From positions 203,208 to 267,207 of the forward strand of contig JAEEVL010000002.1 of NCBI GenBank assembly GCA_016290875.1: DNA of 64,000 bases. Reading direction: 5' to 3'. This DNA comes from Ruminococcus sp. (lineage in GTDB: Bacteria > Bacillota > Clostridia > Oscillospirales > Ruminococcaceae). The translations under genes were made by a program, and so were the position numbers. The notes under the pieces are model-generated. The model had not been told where the DNA came from. It was given only the letters and a program-made list of their open reading frames with translations, and did not search any database. Each line of letters starts with the position of its first letter. Position 1 is the stretch's first letter. Of the stretch, positions 53,587 through 62,119 are shown piece after piece.

Positions 53587-54507
53587 GTGATAGTACTTAA
53601 AATACTGTTGTGGATATTCCTTGGTATACTCGGTCTTATCGTGCTTGTATGTGCAATTCCTGCCGATGTTGATTTCAGTTATATCGACGGGAAGATGAAA
53701 TACAAGATAAAGCTGTGGTTCTTTGATCTGATGGATTCTTCAAAGAACGGCTTCCTCGACAAGCGAAAGCGCAAAAAGGCTCAGAAAGCCGAAAAGAAGA
53801 AGCAGAAAAAAGACAGTTCCGAAGAAGTTGAGACCTTTGACTCTCCGGATATAGATGATCTGCTGCCGGACATTTCTGAGGAGGATGCAGAGCTTTACGA
53901 CTTTGAAGATGCTGCGAATTCAGATGAAGCAACAGCTGCTGAAACAGTTGATGAACCGGTCAGCGATGAGCCGGTAAAGAAAAAAAAGAAGAAAAAAGAT
54001 AAAAAGAAGAAGGATAAGAAGAAAAAGAATGTTACCGAGGATGAAGACCTCTCCGATGACTGGGACGACAGCGATGATGACGACTCAGAGGAGAAGAAAT
54101 CTCTCGGACAGAAGCTCGAAAAGCTCGGAAATCTTTGGCTGGCTGCCAAGAATCCGGCGAGTATGATATTCAAAGGCTTCAAGTTCAGAAACTTTTACAT
54201 CGATTTTATTATAGCAAACGAGGACGCTTACAAGTGCGCACTGAGCTATGGAAGATACTCCACGCTCATTTACTGCGGACTTGCACAGTTCAGCAGACTG
54301 TTCACTATAAGATTCAAGACAGTCGATATACAGCCAGGCTTTGGTCTTGACAAGGGACGCTGGGATACTTCATTCAATGTGAGATTCAGGCTCGGAACCG
54401 CGGTTATAGCCGCAATTTGGTTTGTTTCTGTATACCTGTTCAGAGTCCTTATCCCCGGAAAGCTGAAAAGACGCAAAGAAAAACGATCTGCCGCCGTGCA
54501 GAAATAA
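53587..54507 (+). CDS. DUF2953 domain membrane protein
   Basis: 306 aa from a GTG at 53587 (AAAGGAG upstream). An N-terminal membrane helix (3-25) is followed by a short strand region, a long charged linker (about 60-170) with Lys/Asp/Glu runs, and the conserved DUF2953 part with KFRNFYIDFIIANEDAYKCALSYGR and PGFGLDKGRWDTSFNVRFRLG, then a C-terminal membrane helix. In spore formers DUF2953 genes commonly pair with ytfJ, as here. Function is unknown. Confidence 0.85.
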   Translation: MIVLKILLWIFLGILGLIVLVCAIPADVDFSYIDGKMKYKIKLWFFDLMDSSKNGFLDKRKRKKAQKAEKKKQKKDSSEEVETFDSPDIDDLLPDISEEDAELYDFEDAANSDEATAAETVDEPVSDEPVKKKKKKKDKKKKDKKKKNVTEDEDLSDDWDDSDDDDSEEKKSLGQKLEKLGNLWLAAKNPASMIFKGFKFRNFYIDFIIANEDAYKCALSYGRYSTLIYCGLAQFSRLFTIRFKTVDIQPGFGLDKGRWDTSFNVRFRLGTAVIAAIWFVSVYLFRVLIPGKLKRRKEKRSAAVQK

Positions 54508-54528
54508 TATAAAGTGAGGTAAATAGAT

Positions 54529-54927
54529 ATGAGCACTAACAACACACCTGTCAGCGAGATACTTGGCATCTCAATGGAAAAGGTAAAGGAAATGGCTGAT
54601 GTCAATTCCATTATCGGTGAACCCATAAAGCTCGGTGACGGCACTACTATCATCCCGGTTTCTAAGGTATCCTACGGCTTCGCATCAGGCGGCTCGGATA
54701 TCCCCTCAAAGTATGACAAGAATCTCTTCGGCGGCGGTGCCGGTGCAGGAGTTTCGATTAAGCCTGAGGGCTTCCTCGTTATCTCACCCGACGGTACAGC
54801 CAAAATGGTGCCTATGGAGGCTGCTAATGATCCTATCAGTATTGCTGTTGAAAAGGTACCTATGGTCATTGACAAGGTATCAGGCTTCATGAACAGCCGC
54901 AAGAACAAGAAGAACGGCGAAGAATAA
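54529..54927 (+). CDS. ytfJ: YtfJ/GerW family sporulation protein
   Basis: 132 aa. The family core IIGEPIKLGDGTTIIPVSKVSYGFASGGSD is followed by a glycine-rich stretch (FGGGAGAGVSIKPEGFLVI). In Bacillus GerW/YtfJ is a forespore protein needed for germination with dodecylamine or for the GerD/SleB pathway. Presence with DUF2953 and spoIIP in this window suggests a sporulation gene set. GTGAGG lies before the ATG. Confidence 0.93.
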   Translation: MSTNNTPVSEILGISMEKVKEMADVNSIIGEPIKLGDGTTIIPVSKVSYGFASGGSDIPSKYDKNLFGGGAGAGVSIKPEGFLVISPDGTAKMVPMEAANDPISIAVEKVPMVIDKVSGFMNSRKNKKNGEE

Positions 54928-54985
54928 CATATTTCCGCGATGTTCTGCATAATCTGTATTATTATCGGATATGCGGAGGTGCGGT

Positions 54986-56149
54986 ATGACAAAAAGGATA
55001 GTTTCAGCGATTGCAGCGGCGGTGATACTTACAGTAGCGGAGCCGCTGTATGTTTTGGACGGGGACTGTGCAGAAGTACCGTCTGTTTCAGCAAAGGCTG
55101 CTGTGCTCATCTCAGCTGATACCGGCGAGATCATATTTGAGCAGAACAGCTCGGAGAAGCTGCCTATGGCGAGCACCACCAAGATAATGACAGCTCTGCT
55201 CTGCATCGAGAGCGGCGGTCTTGACGAGGAGTTCGTTGTTGACAGCGAAGCTATAAAGGTCGAAGGTTCATCAATGGGACTGCGTGAGGGAGATACCGTA
55301 ACGAAGTATGCTTTGTGCTGCGGTATGCTGCTCCCGTCCGGAAACGACGCAGCGAATGCGGCGGCGGTCAGGATAGCAGGCAGTACAGAGGCTTTTGTGA
55401 AGCTGATGAATGAACGTGCTCAGGAGCTTGGTCTCTCGCATACATACTTTGCCACACCGTCAGGTCTTGACGGCGAGGGGCACGGTTCTTCGGCTTACGA
55501 TATGGCTATTCTCGCTATGGAAGCTCTGAAAAACGAGACCTTCCGGAGCATATGCTCGGAATCAACGGTCAAAGTTGAATTCGGCGCTCCGCCTTATCCG
55601 CGGTGGCTGAAGAATACGAACAAGCTGCTCGGTATGTGTGACGGAGTTTACGGTGTGAAAACTGGCTTTACTGATGCGGCAGGCAGATGTCTCATATCGG
55701 CTTGTGAACGCGGCGGAGAAAGACTGGTATGCGTAACTCTCAACGACAAAAACGACTGGAACGATCACATTTCACTATACGAATATGGTTTTGACAGAGC
55801 GGAGAATATTGCTCTCAGACCGCCCGTACTCCATTCGCTCGACATTGTCGGCGGCGAGGAGGAAAAGCTGAATGTCTTCTTTGATGAAGCTGATCTGTCA
55901 GTTACATCTCTCGGAGACAGCACGGACGGCTTTGAGTATCAGGTATTATCTCCGCCGTTCATATACGCGCCTGTAAGAAAAGGCGACGAAGCTGCACAGC
56001 TCAGCATATCGTTCCGAGGCAGGCAGATAAAAAGGATCCCGCTCTATGCGGCAGAAAGCGTTGAAGCAAAGCGTGTTCTCGTTAAAAAGAGCAAAGGATC
56101 AGGAAGATTCATAAAATTTATATCAGGACTCAGAAAACTATTATTCTGA
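54986..56149 (+). CDS. D-alanyl-D-alanine carboxypeptidase (DacF/PBP5 type)
   Basis: 387 aa from the ATG at 54986 (GGAGGTG five bases upstream). A signal peptide (about 1-30) precedes a penicillin-binding transpeptidase-like domain with the catalytic STTK (MASTTKIMTALL) near residue 62, SGNDAAN near 120 and KTG (VKTGFTDAAGRC) near 223. A C-terminal beta domain and hydrophobic or basic tail follow. It trims the terminal D-Ala of peptidoglycan pentapeptides at the membrane outer face. Confidence 0.94.
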   Translation: MTKRIVSAIAAAVILTVAEPLYVLDGDCAEVPSVSAKAAVLISADTGEIIFEQNSSEKLPMASTTKIMTALLCIESGGLDEEFVVDSEAIKVEGSSMGLREGDTVTKYALCCGMLLPSGNDAANAAAVRIAGSTEAFVKLMNERAQELGLSHTYFATPSGLDGEGHGSSAYDMAILAMEALKNETFRSICSESTVKVEFGAPPYPRWLKNTNKLLGMCDGVYGVKTGFTDAAGRCLISACERGGERLVCVTLNDKNDWNDHISLYEYGFDRAENIALRPPVLHSLDIVGGEEEKLNVFFDEADLSVTSLGDSTDGFEYQVLSPPFIYAPVRKGDEAAQLSISFRGRQIKRIPLYAAESVEAKRVLVKKSKGSGRFIKFISGLRKLLF

Positions 56150-56166
56150 GGAAGATCGGAGTTATT

Positions 56167-56898
56167 GTGGAAAAGATAAGAATTCAGAAAATGATAGCTG
56201 ACAGCGGCTGCTGTTCACGCCGAAAGGCAGAAGAGCTCATAACTCAGGGCAGAGTAAAGGTAAACGGCAGACACGTCAAGCTTGGAGATAAATGCGGCTA
56301 CAAGGACCTCATCACTATTGACGGTGAGAGGATAGCTCTGCCGCGCAAGAGAACTTTCAGATACATCATGCTCAACAAGCCTCGCGGATACGTTACCACC
56401 GTATCAGACGAGCTTGAGAGACGATGTGTTATGGATCTCCTTGATGAAGTTGAGGAGAGAGTTTACCCGGTAGGAAGACTCGACCGGAATTCCGAGGGAC
56501 TTCTTCTGTTCACCAACGACGGAGAGTTTGCAAACAGCATAATGCACCCGAGCCGCCATGTCTCAAAGACATACCGCGTAACAGTGCGTCCGGGCATTTC
56601 TGACGAACAGCTCGTTGCACTGTCAGAGGGCGTTGAGATCGACGGCAGGAAGACTCTTCCTGCGACAGTCGTTGTAAAGGAAAAGGAAGAGGGAAGAGTA
56701 GTTCTTCTCATTACTATAAAAGAGGGCAGAAACCGTCAGATCAGAAAGATGTGCGAGACTGTCGGACTCGAGGTCGCAAGACTTCGCCGTATCAGCGTTG
56801 GCCCTCTGAAACTCGGTATGCTCAAACCCGGCAGATGGCGCGACCTCACTGCCGAGGAGCTGAGAGCGATAAGAAACGCTATCGGCAAGGAGAACTGA
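56167..56898 (+). CDS. rluB: RluB/RsuA family pseudouridine synthase
   Basis: 243 aa from a GTG at 56167. An N-terminal S4 RNA-binding domain (IRIQKMIADSGCCSRRKAEELITQGRVKVNG) is followed by the catalytic domain with the aspartate motif VYPVGRLDRNSEGLLLFTNDGEFA and the EGRNRQIRKMCETVG signature. It should modify uridines in 23S rRNA helix 80-93 region; RluB versus RluE/F specificity cannot be read with certainty. In Firmicutes rluB follows scpAB and the dac gene, as here. Confidence 0.94.
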   Translation: MEKIRIQKMIADSGCCSRRKAEELITQGRVKVNGRHVKLGDKCGYKDLITIDGERIALPRKRTFRYIMLNKPRGYVTTVSDELERRCVMDLLDEVEERVYPVGRLDRNSEGLLLFTNDGEFANSIMHPSRHVSKTYRVTVRPGISDEQLVALSEGVEIDGRKTLPATVVVKEKEEGRVVLLITIKEGRNRQIRKMCETVGLEVARLRRISVGPLKLGMLKPGRWRDLTAEELRAIRNAIGKEN

Positions 56899-56899
56899 T

Positions 56900-57280
56900 A
56901 TGCTCGAGATACAGGAGAGATTTGACACAACAGGCTATGAAGAGCTTGTAAATGCTCATAAAGATGTGGTCAAGCTCCATATTACAGAAGCGCTCGACAA
57001 GGGCAGCGTTATCGGTTTTATAGCCTACTCCTATGAAGGGGACAAGGCTGTCATATACGACTACGACGACGGCGGAGATCTTATGCTGTGCGACGGACTT
57101 GTCCGTTCTGTACTGTTCAAGAGTTGCCTCAAAGCGATAGATAAGGCAGTATTCGAGCTCCCCGACGAGAAGAAATACGAAGCTCTCAGAAAGCTGAGAT
57201 TCATTTCCGGCGAGAGCAATACCGCAGAGAACATCGACAGCTTTTTAAACGGCTGCGAAAACTGCAAGCACAGCAAGTAA
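56900..57280 (+). CDS. Conserved-looking protein of unknown function
   Basis: 126 aa starting one base after rluB. No known domain was recognised. It has the strand-rich segment GSVIGFIAYSYEGDKAVIYDYDDGGDLMLCDG, a helical region around VRSVLFKSCLKAIDKAVFELPDEKKYEALRKL, and a C-terminal CENCKHSK with two cysteines. The tight position suggests translation coupled to rluB and a possible link with rRNA or peptidoglycan genes of this operon. No function is proposed. Confidence 0.75.
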   Translation: MLEIQERFDTTGYEELVNAHKDVVKLHITEALDKGSVIGFIAYSYEGDKAVIYDYDDGGDLMLCDGLVRSVLFKSCLKAIDKAVFELPDEKKYEALRKLRFISGESNTAENIDSFLNGCENCKHSK

Positions 57281-57315
57281 CCTAAAAATCCAGAGATAGA
57301 AAGGAGCGATTTGAA

Positions 57316-58263
57316 GTGCCGATAAAAATATCTTCCGAGCTTCCGGCATTCAAAACGCTTGGAGAAGAAAACATATTCGTAATGGCGAGAGACAGAGCGG
57401 AGCATCAGGATATACGTCCGCTCAAAGTGATAATCCTCAACATTATGCCCAAGAAGATAGAAACAGAGTGTCAGTTGCTGCGTTTGCTCAGTAATACGCC
57501 TCTTCAGGTGGACATAGAGCTTCTGCAGATGGCTTCACACGTTTCAAGAAACACCTCTCACCATCACCTTGAGTCTTTTTACAAGACGTTTGATGAGATA
57601 AAGAACAACCGTTACGACGGTATGATAATCACAGGAGCACCTGTTGAACTCCTTGAGTACGAACAGGTAGACTACTGGAATGAGATAACCGAGATAATGG
57701 AATGGTCAAAGACGCACGTCTTTTCCACTATTTATATATGCTGGGCTGCTCAGGCAGGACTTTACTATCATTTCGGTGTGCCGAAGTATCCACTCGAGCA
57801 CAAGATGTTCGGAATATTCCCTCACAGGGCAGAGGTGAGCAACTGTCAGCTTCTTAGAGGATTTGACGATGTGTTCTATGTTCCTCATTCGCGCAATACA
57901 GAGGTTCGCCGTGAGGACATCGAGCGTGTTCACCAACTGGAGATACTGACTTCCTCGGATATGTCCGGAGTGCATATAGTTGCCAACAAGAACGGCAGAC
58001 AGTATTTTATAACAGGTCATTCAGAGTATGACAGAGAGACTATCGCCAATGAGTACCGCCGTGATCTTGAGAAGGGCATAGACATACAGATGCCTTACAA
58101 TTACTTCCCCGATGACAACCCTGACAATGTACCGCTCTTTTCGTGGAGAAGCACGGCAAATCTTATGTTTACCAACTGGCTGAATTACTGCGTTTATCAG
58201 AAAACTCCCTACAACCTCGACGAGCTTGAGGTCCGCAACTGGAACTGGGAGACAACTCTTTGA
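57316..58263 (+). CDS. metA: Homoserine O-acyltransferase MetA, probably acetyl-CoA-using
   Basis: 315 aa from a GTG at 57316 (GAAAGGAGCG upstream). First committed step of methionine synthesis. The catalytic cysteine is in TIYICWAAQAGLYYHFGVPK near residue 142, the histidine in FITGHSEYDRETIANEY near 235. The specificity position corresponding to E. coli glycine 111 is a glutamate (TGAPVELLEYEQVDYW), which in characterised enzymes selects acetyl-CoA, so O-acetylhomoserine is expected rather than O-succinylhomoserine. Unlike metK, no SAM riboswitch is seen upstream. Confidence 0.94.
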   Translation: MPIKISSELPAFKTLGEENIFVMARDRAEHQDIRPLKVIILNIMPKKIETECQLLRLLSNTPLQVDIELLQMASHVSRNTSHHHLESFYKTFDEIKNNRYDGMIITGAPVELLEYEQVDYWNEITEIMEWSKTHVFSTIYICWAAQAGLYYHFGVPKYPLEHKMFGIFPHRAEVSNCQLLRGFDDVFYVPHSRNTEVRREDIERVHQLEILTSSDMSGVHIVANKNGRQYFITGHSEYDRETIANEYRRDLEKGIDIQMPYNYFPDDNPDNVPLFSWRSTANLMFTNWLNYCVYQKTPYNLDELEVRNWNWETTL

Positions 58264-58292
58264 TCTTCGCGTAGGTCAGAAAGGAGAATATT

Positions 58293-59093
58293 TTGGATAA
58301 GGATTATATTGATGAAACCAAAAAAGACATCGTAGATGAGACATCAGGAGCATCTGGCAGCGGAAAAGGTCCTGATATGAAGTATTGTCCGCATTGTGGA
58401 AAGCTTAAACCGGCATCATCGAAGTTCTGTCCCGAGTGCGGCAAAGACCGCTACGGTACAGGGGCAGGAGGTGCTTATCAGCAGCCACAGTTCGGAAGTC
58501 CGTACCCTGCTTATGCAGGGCAGCCTATGAGAGGTCCGGCTGTACCAGTACAAAGAAGCGGAACAGGTTTAGCAGTAGCTGCACTCATCATAGCTCTTCT
58601 GAACTTCTTTATGTTCGCGAGCTTCCTCAGCTTTATGGCAGTTCCGGCTGTATTCATTTTCGCTATCATGGCTCTGAAAAGAAAGAACGGCGGAAAGGTA
58701 ATGGCGATCGTATCTATCGTTATAGCAGTTATTTCCGCGCTGATATTTGCTATGTATGTAGTAATAATAGTAAAGCTGGTGCCGGATATACAGTATTTTG
58801 CCGATCACGACAAGGAGATCGTTGCTGAGTATGAGCTGACCGGAGAAGCTCCTGAGCATTTCGACAAGTACAGAGACAGTAAGTACGACAGTCTGTGGAA
58901 AAGCATGGGCTATGATGATTTTGACGATTTCTTCGGAATGATCATTGAAGAGTACAAAAAGAGCATGATAAAGGAAGATCCTGACTATTTCGGCAAGACT
59001 AGAACAAAGAAGAAAATTAAAAAATCAGAGACCACAACAGAACCAACGACTGTTTATGAACGTGACAGCGAGGATCTTGTTGTTCTCTCATAA
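58293..59093 (+). CDS. Zinc-ribbon membrane protein of unknown function
   Basis: 266 aa from a TTG at 58293 (AAAGGAGAATATT upstream). A zinc ribbon near residue 32 (YCPHCGKLKPASSKFCPECGK) is followed by a proline, glycine and tyrosine-rich linker, two hydrophobic segments around 92-155 in DUF4190-like style (ALIIALLNFFMFASFLSF, MAIVSIVIAVISALIFAMYVV), and a charged tail with a Thr/Glu patch. Similar proteins are common in Ruminococcaceae; no function is known. Confidence 0.8.
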   Translation: MDKDYIDETKKDIVDETSGASGSGKGPDMKYCPHCGKLKPASSKFCPECGKDRYGTGAGGAYQQPQFGSPYPAYAGQPMRGPAVPVQRSGTGLAVAALIIALLNFFMFASFLSFMAVPAVFIFAIMALKRKNGGKVMAIVSIVIAVISALIFAMYVVIIVKLVPDIQYFADHDKEIVAEYELTGEAPEHFDKYRDSKYDSLWKSMGYDDFDDFFGMIIEEYKKSMIKEDPDYFGKTRTKKKIKKSETTTEPTTVYERDSEDLVVLS

Positions 59094-59103
59094 TGAGCAT
59101 AAC

Positions 59104-59143
59104 GGACGGCAGAGCAGATAAAGCTCAGCTGTCCTTGTTTTTT
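59104..59143 (+). terminator. Rho-independent terminator after the zinc-ribbon gene
   Basis: GGACGGCAGAGC and GCTCAGCTGTCC form an imperfect stem, followed by TTGTTTTTTG. Its 3' arm overlaps the last codons of the convergent deacetylase gene. Confidence 0.78.
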
Positions 59144-60012
59144 GTAATCATTTCCATATACTCTTCCGTGCTGTAAAGTCCGCTGCGGTTATAGCGGAAA
59201 AGGCCGTAAAGACAGTCGGGATCGCGTGTGATGATATTAGGTCTTTCGTAACAGGTAAGTGTCATAAGTATGCCGCTGTCTCTGAGAATGGGGACGCTTT
59301 CCCGGCTGATATTGCCGAAAGGGTAGGCGAATACTGCCGGTATCTCGCCTATGCTGATGTGCATTTCATTATGCAGGACTGCAAGGTCTTCTGCGAGTGT
59401 GGATCGGTATTCTTCTTCTGTTTCGTTCGGGAGCTTGGCACATCCTTTTCGTTTCCCTTTAAAGGAGTGCATATCATATGTGTGGCTGCCTATCTCAAAT
59501 CTTCCGGAAGCTGACAGCTGTTTTATGTCATCCCATGTCAGATAGGAATACGCAGGGATATGCGGATCGGCAGGTGCAAGCGAGTCTGTGAATTTACCTA
59601 CGATCGAGACTATCGCGTGCATATCGTATTTTTCAAACAGCGGCATAGCTTCTGACAGGTTATTGTAATAGCCGTCGTCAAAGGTTATCAGAACAGGATG
59701 TTCCGGGAGTTCACATTTATTTCTTGTGTAGTTTATGAGCTGCTGTGCGGTTACTGAGGTATATCCGTTGTTCCTGAGCCATTGAAGATCGCTTTCAAGC
59801 TGCTCAGGTGTAACTATGTATTCCTGCGGAGCTGTGTCAAAAACGCTGTGATACATGATCACTGGCAGGAAAATTCCCATCTCTTCTTTTTCATCGGCAG
59901 ACGTGAAAAACAGCAGCTTTCCGAGCAGAAGAAGAGCTGCTCCGGAAATGAGTATGATCACATCTATTACCAGCATGAGCATAAGCCGCCTTAACCCGTA
60001 AGACTCGTACAT
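59125..60012 (-). CDS. Membrane-anchored polysaccharide deacetylase (NodB/CE4 fold)
   Basis: 295 aa from the ATG at 60012, which has AGCGGTGATG just upstream; the ATG at 60030 lacks a site. One N-terminal membrane helix (about 10-32), then a NodB domain with IMYHSVFD, the metal aspartates in LITFDDGYYNN near residue 112, the histidines in EIGSHTYDMHSF and the C-terminal AVFAYPFGNIS. It resembles PgaB/IcaB or PdaA-like enzymes that deacetylate cell-envelope glycans. Convergent with the zinc-ribbon gene. Confidence 0.9.
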   Translation of the reverse strand: MYESYGLRRLMLMLVIDVIILISGAALLLLGKLLFFTSADEKEEMGIFLPVIMYHSVFDTAPQEYIVTPEQLESDLQWLRNNGYTSVTAQQLINYTRNKCELPEHPVLITFDDGYYNNLSEAMPLFEKYDMHAIVSIVGKFTDSLAPADPHIPAYSYLTWDDIKQLSASGRFEIGSHTYDMHSFKGKRKGCAKLPNETEEEYRSTLAEDLAVLHNEMHISIGEIPAVFAYPFGNISRESVPILRDSGILMTLTCYERPNIITRDPDCLYGLFRYNRSGLYSTEEYMEMITKNKDS

Positions 60013-60049
60013 AACATCACCGCTTAACATAAAATTTTCAAAATATCTA

Positions 60050-60078
60050 TTGTAATTCCTTATATTTTATGATATAAT
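60050..60078 (+). promoter_or_regulatory. SigA promoter of the NlpC/P60-like gene
   Basis: TTGTAA at 60050, a 17-base spacer and TATAAT at 60073, about 25 bases before the ribosome site AAGGGAGG. Confidence 0.75.
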
Positions 60079-60111
60079 TGTGAAAGAAATAAGTTAAGGG
60101 AGGGTAACATT

Positions 60112-60666
60112 CTGGAAGATTTTATTTATATCGTTATGGCTCAGACAGGAACACGTCCGGCAAGGTTTTTCAGATTTATGACGAAAAAACCCTTCAATCA
60201 CGTATCGCTGTCTGCTGACGAAACTCTTTCGGAAATGTACAGCTTTTGCCGCACTTACCGTAGATTCCCGCTTCCTGCTACATTTAACAAGGAAACAGTT
60301 GGGCAGGGAACTCTTGGCTGCTATGGAACTATCCCATGTGAGATATACCGTATACAGGTAACTCACGAGCAGAAATCCGAATATGAACGCATTATAAGAC
60401 ATTTTTCAGACAACCGCAACATCTACTCATACAATATACTCGGACTGCTTGCAGTTTACCTTGATATAGAATGGAAGAGAAAGAAGAATTTCCTCTGCTC
60501 ACAGTTTGTAGCCTATACAATGGACAAGATAGGAATACCGCTCGAAAAACCGTTCTGTCTGTATAAGCCGGATGATTTTCGCAATTTTCCCGGTGCGACG
60601 CTGATCTATTCAGGGGAACTGAACAACTTTTACAGAGTGACACAATCTAATCTTGTAGCTAAGTGA
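60112..60666 (+). CDS. YiiX/NlpC-P60-like cysteine hydrolase
   Basis: 184 aa if started at the CTG at 60112, seven bases after AAGGGAGG; the first ATG, at 60136, is 30 bases from that site and would remove the strand DFIYIVMAQTGT, which begins this family's fold. The permuted papain-like pattern is visible: FNHVSLSADETL supplies the histidine near residue 36 and KNFLCSQFVAYTMDKIGI the cysteine near 133. Members cleave amide or ester bonds in cell-wall or lipid substrates. No signal peptide is seen. The end overlaps the convergent small gene by 37 bases. Confidence 0.8.
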   Translation: MEDFIYIVMAQTGTRPARFFRFMTKKPFNHVSLSADETLSEMYSFCRTYRRFPLPATFNKETVGQGTLGCYGTIPCEIYRIQVTHEQKSEYERIIRHFSDNRNIYSYNILGLLAVYLDIEWKRKKNFLCSQFVAYTMDKIGIPLEKPFCLYKPDDFRNFPGATLIYSGELNNFYRVTQSNLVAK

Positions 60667-60950
60667 ATCAGGTATGCCGCTGTACGCAGCTCGTCTGGTG
60701 AAATGATATAAGCCGCACAAAAAGCTTTATTATCCGGAGAGAAGACGTCAAGATCTATCTCAGTATCATGCTCAAGCATACTCACAGAGGCTTTTCCTCC
60801 GTTGAGAGTAACACCTGCCGGGGCAATATTTTCACCGGTCATCCTGTTATAGGAATTAGTGTACGAATTTATGAACATCCATAAGCCTGCCGTCAGTATC
60901 AGGTAAAGCATTATTGCTCTGACGGCAGTCTTTTTCTTTATACGGATCAT
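60630..60950 (-). CDS. Small membrane protein cotranscribed with spoIIP
   Basis: 106 aa. A basic N-terminus (MIRIKKKTAVRA), one membrane helix (about 12-30) and an outside part of about 75 residues with GGKASVSMLEHDTEIDLDVF. No known family was recognised. Its start overlaps the spoIIP stop by four bases (ATGA), so it is translated with SpoIIP and may act with it in engulfment; this is inference from position only. Confidence 0.7.
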   Translation of the reverse strand: MIRIKKKTAVRAIMLYLILTAGLWMFINSYTNSYNRMTGENIAPAGVTLNGGKASVSMLEHDTEIDLDVFSPDNKAFCAAYIISPDELRTAAYLIHLATRLDCVTL

Positions 60951-62119
60951 TTTTTCTCCTTTATCATCGAATTCAGCAGTCTGCCGAGCGAATGACCTAT
61001 CAGCTGACCGGAATACTGCACCTGTTCGAGGGTGTTCCCGTGAGAACCAACCTCTATAAGCAGGCTGCCGGTAGTGAGGTCCTGATTGTACTTGCGATAG
61101 TCAAACAGTATCGGACGGGTTAGGTGAGGCGTATCGCTTTCGAGCTGCTGCTGCAGGGCACAGGCAAAGTGGAAATTCTTCATATATTCCGGCATACCCA
61201 TAGTGCCGTCATCGCAGCCGGATATTATCATTACCTGAGCAGCTTCTCTGCCATTTACTTCGGTGTACGGCTGGTAAGCAACTCCCTCGCCGGATATAGC
61301 ATCACGATGTATGTCGAGAGCGACTTTTATGCTCGGATACTGTTCGAGTATTGGTAATATGGAAACGCGGCTTCGGTCGTAGGCTCCTGTATATGACGGA
61401 TCATCGTGGATAGTTCGGACGTGTATAACGCCTATGCCCTGAGCTTCAAGCTCTGTCTGTATAGCGTCACCGACCATTACTACGCTTTTTGTTGCGTCAG
61501 TTGTCCGGAAGTTGAATGAAGCGTCATAATGCTCTCTGACAAACGGCTCGAAGCTCTCGCAGGTGTGAGTATGATATATCAGGACCTGTGGTTCGGTAGT
61601 ATCAGATATAGTGAAATTCGGCAGGCAGACACTTTCAGCTCGCAGTTCATCGTTTGGTATTTCGGTTTTGTTATTTACCTGCCCGGCTTTTTCAAGGTCG
61701 AAGAAAGCGTTCCCTGTGTACTTCTGATAAGTTGTCCTGATGATGTCGCCGCTCTCCTCCCACTGAGTCGGATATGGTTTTGAACCGGGATCGTCAGCAG
61801 TCATTTCAAGCGGACTCGTGAGCACGGAAAGTTCATCAGGCGCTTCATCCTCTGTACTGTATCCATATCCCTCCGACAGTATCACACTTCCGTATAGCTC
61901 GTCTTCAGGGCGCTTTTCCGGGAGCTTTATTTCTCTTGTTGTGTCGTGAACGATGCCCTTTGCAGAAGCCGGTGCAGCTTCCGTTATCTGTTCATGATCT
62001 GCTTTATCACGGTCAATACCGCGTATACAGCTTGCCGACGCTGCAATGAGCGAGGGCAGCAGCAGTAGTGTACATACTCTTAGTATTCCTGTTATTTTTC
62101 TTTTCTTGTGTCGTTTCAT
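60947..62119 (-). CDS. spoIIP: Stage II sporulation protein P
   Basis: 390 aa. SpoIIP is a peptidoglycan amidase and endopeptidase that, with SpoIID and SpoIIM, thins septal wall and drives engulfment. A membrane anchor (about 8-30) is followed by a variable region and the conserved catalytic domain beginning TEPQVLIYHTHTCESF near residue 180, with VVMVGDAIQTELEAQGIGVIH, VALDIHRDAI and TGSLLIEVGSHGNTLEQ. AGAGGTGAGC lies before the ATG. No clear sporulation-sigma promoter was identified upstream. Confidence 0.94.
   Translation of the reverse strand: MKRHKKRKITGILRVCTLLLLPSLIAASASCIRGIDRDKADHEQITEAAPASAKGIVHDTTREIKLPEKRPEDELYGSVILSEGYGYSTEDEAPDELSVLTSPLEMTADDPGSKPYPTQWEESGDIIRTTYQKYTGNAFFDLEKAGQVNNKTEIPNDELRAESVCLPNFTISDTTEPQVLIYHTHTCESFEPFVREHYDASFNFRTTDATKSVVMVGDAIQTELEAQGIGVIHVRTIHDDPSYTGAYDRSRVSILPILEQYPSIKVALDIHRDAISGEGVAYQPYTEVNGREAAQVMIISGCDDGTMGMPEYMKNFHFACALQQQLESDTPHLTRPILFDYRKYNQDLTTGSLLIEVGSHGNTLEQVQYSGQLIGHSLGRLLNSMIKEKK

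Noticed and set aside
60012..60030. Earlier ATG for the polysaccharide deacetylase
   Set aside because: No ribosome site precedes it, while AGCGGTGATG precedes the ATG at 60012.
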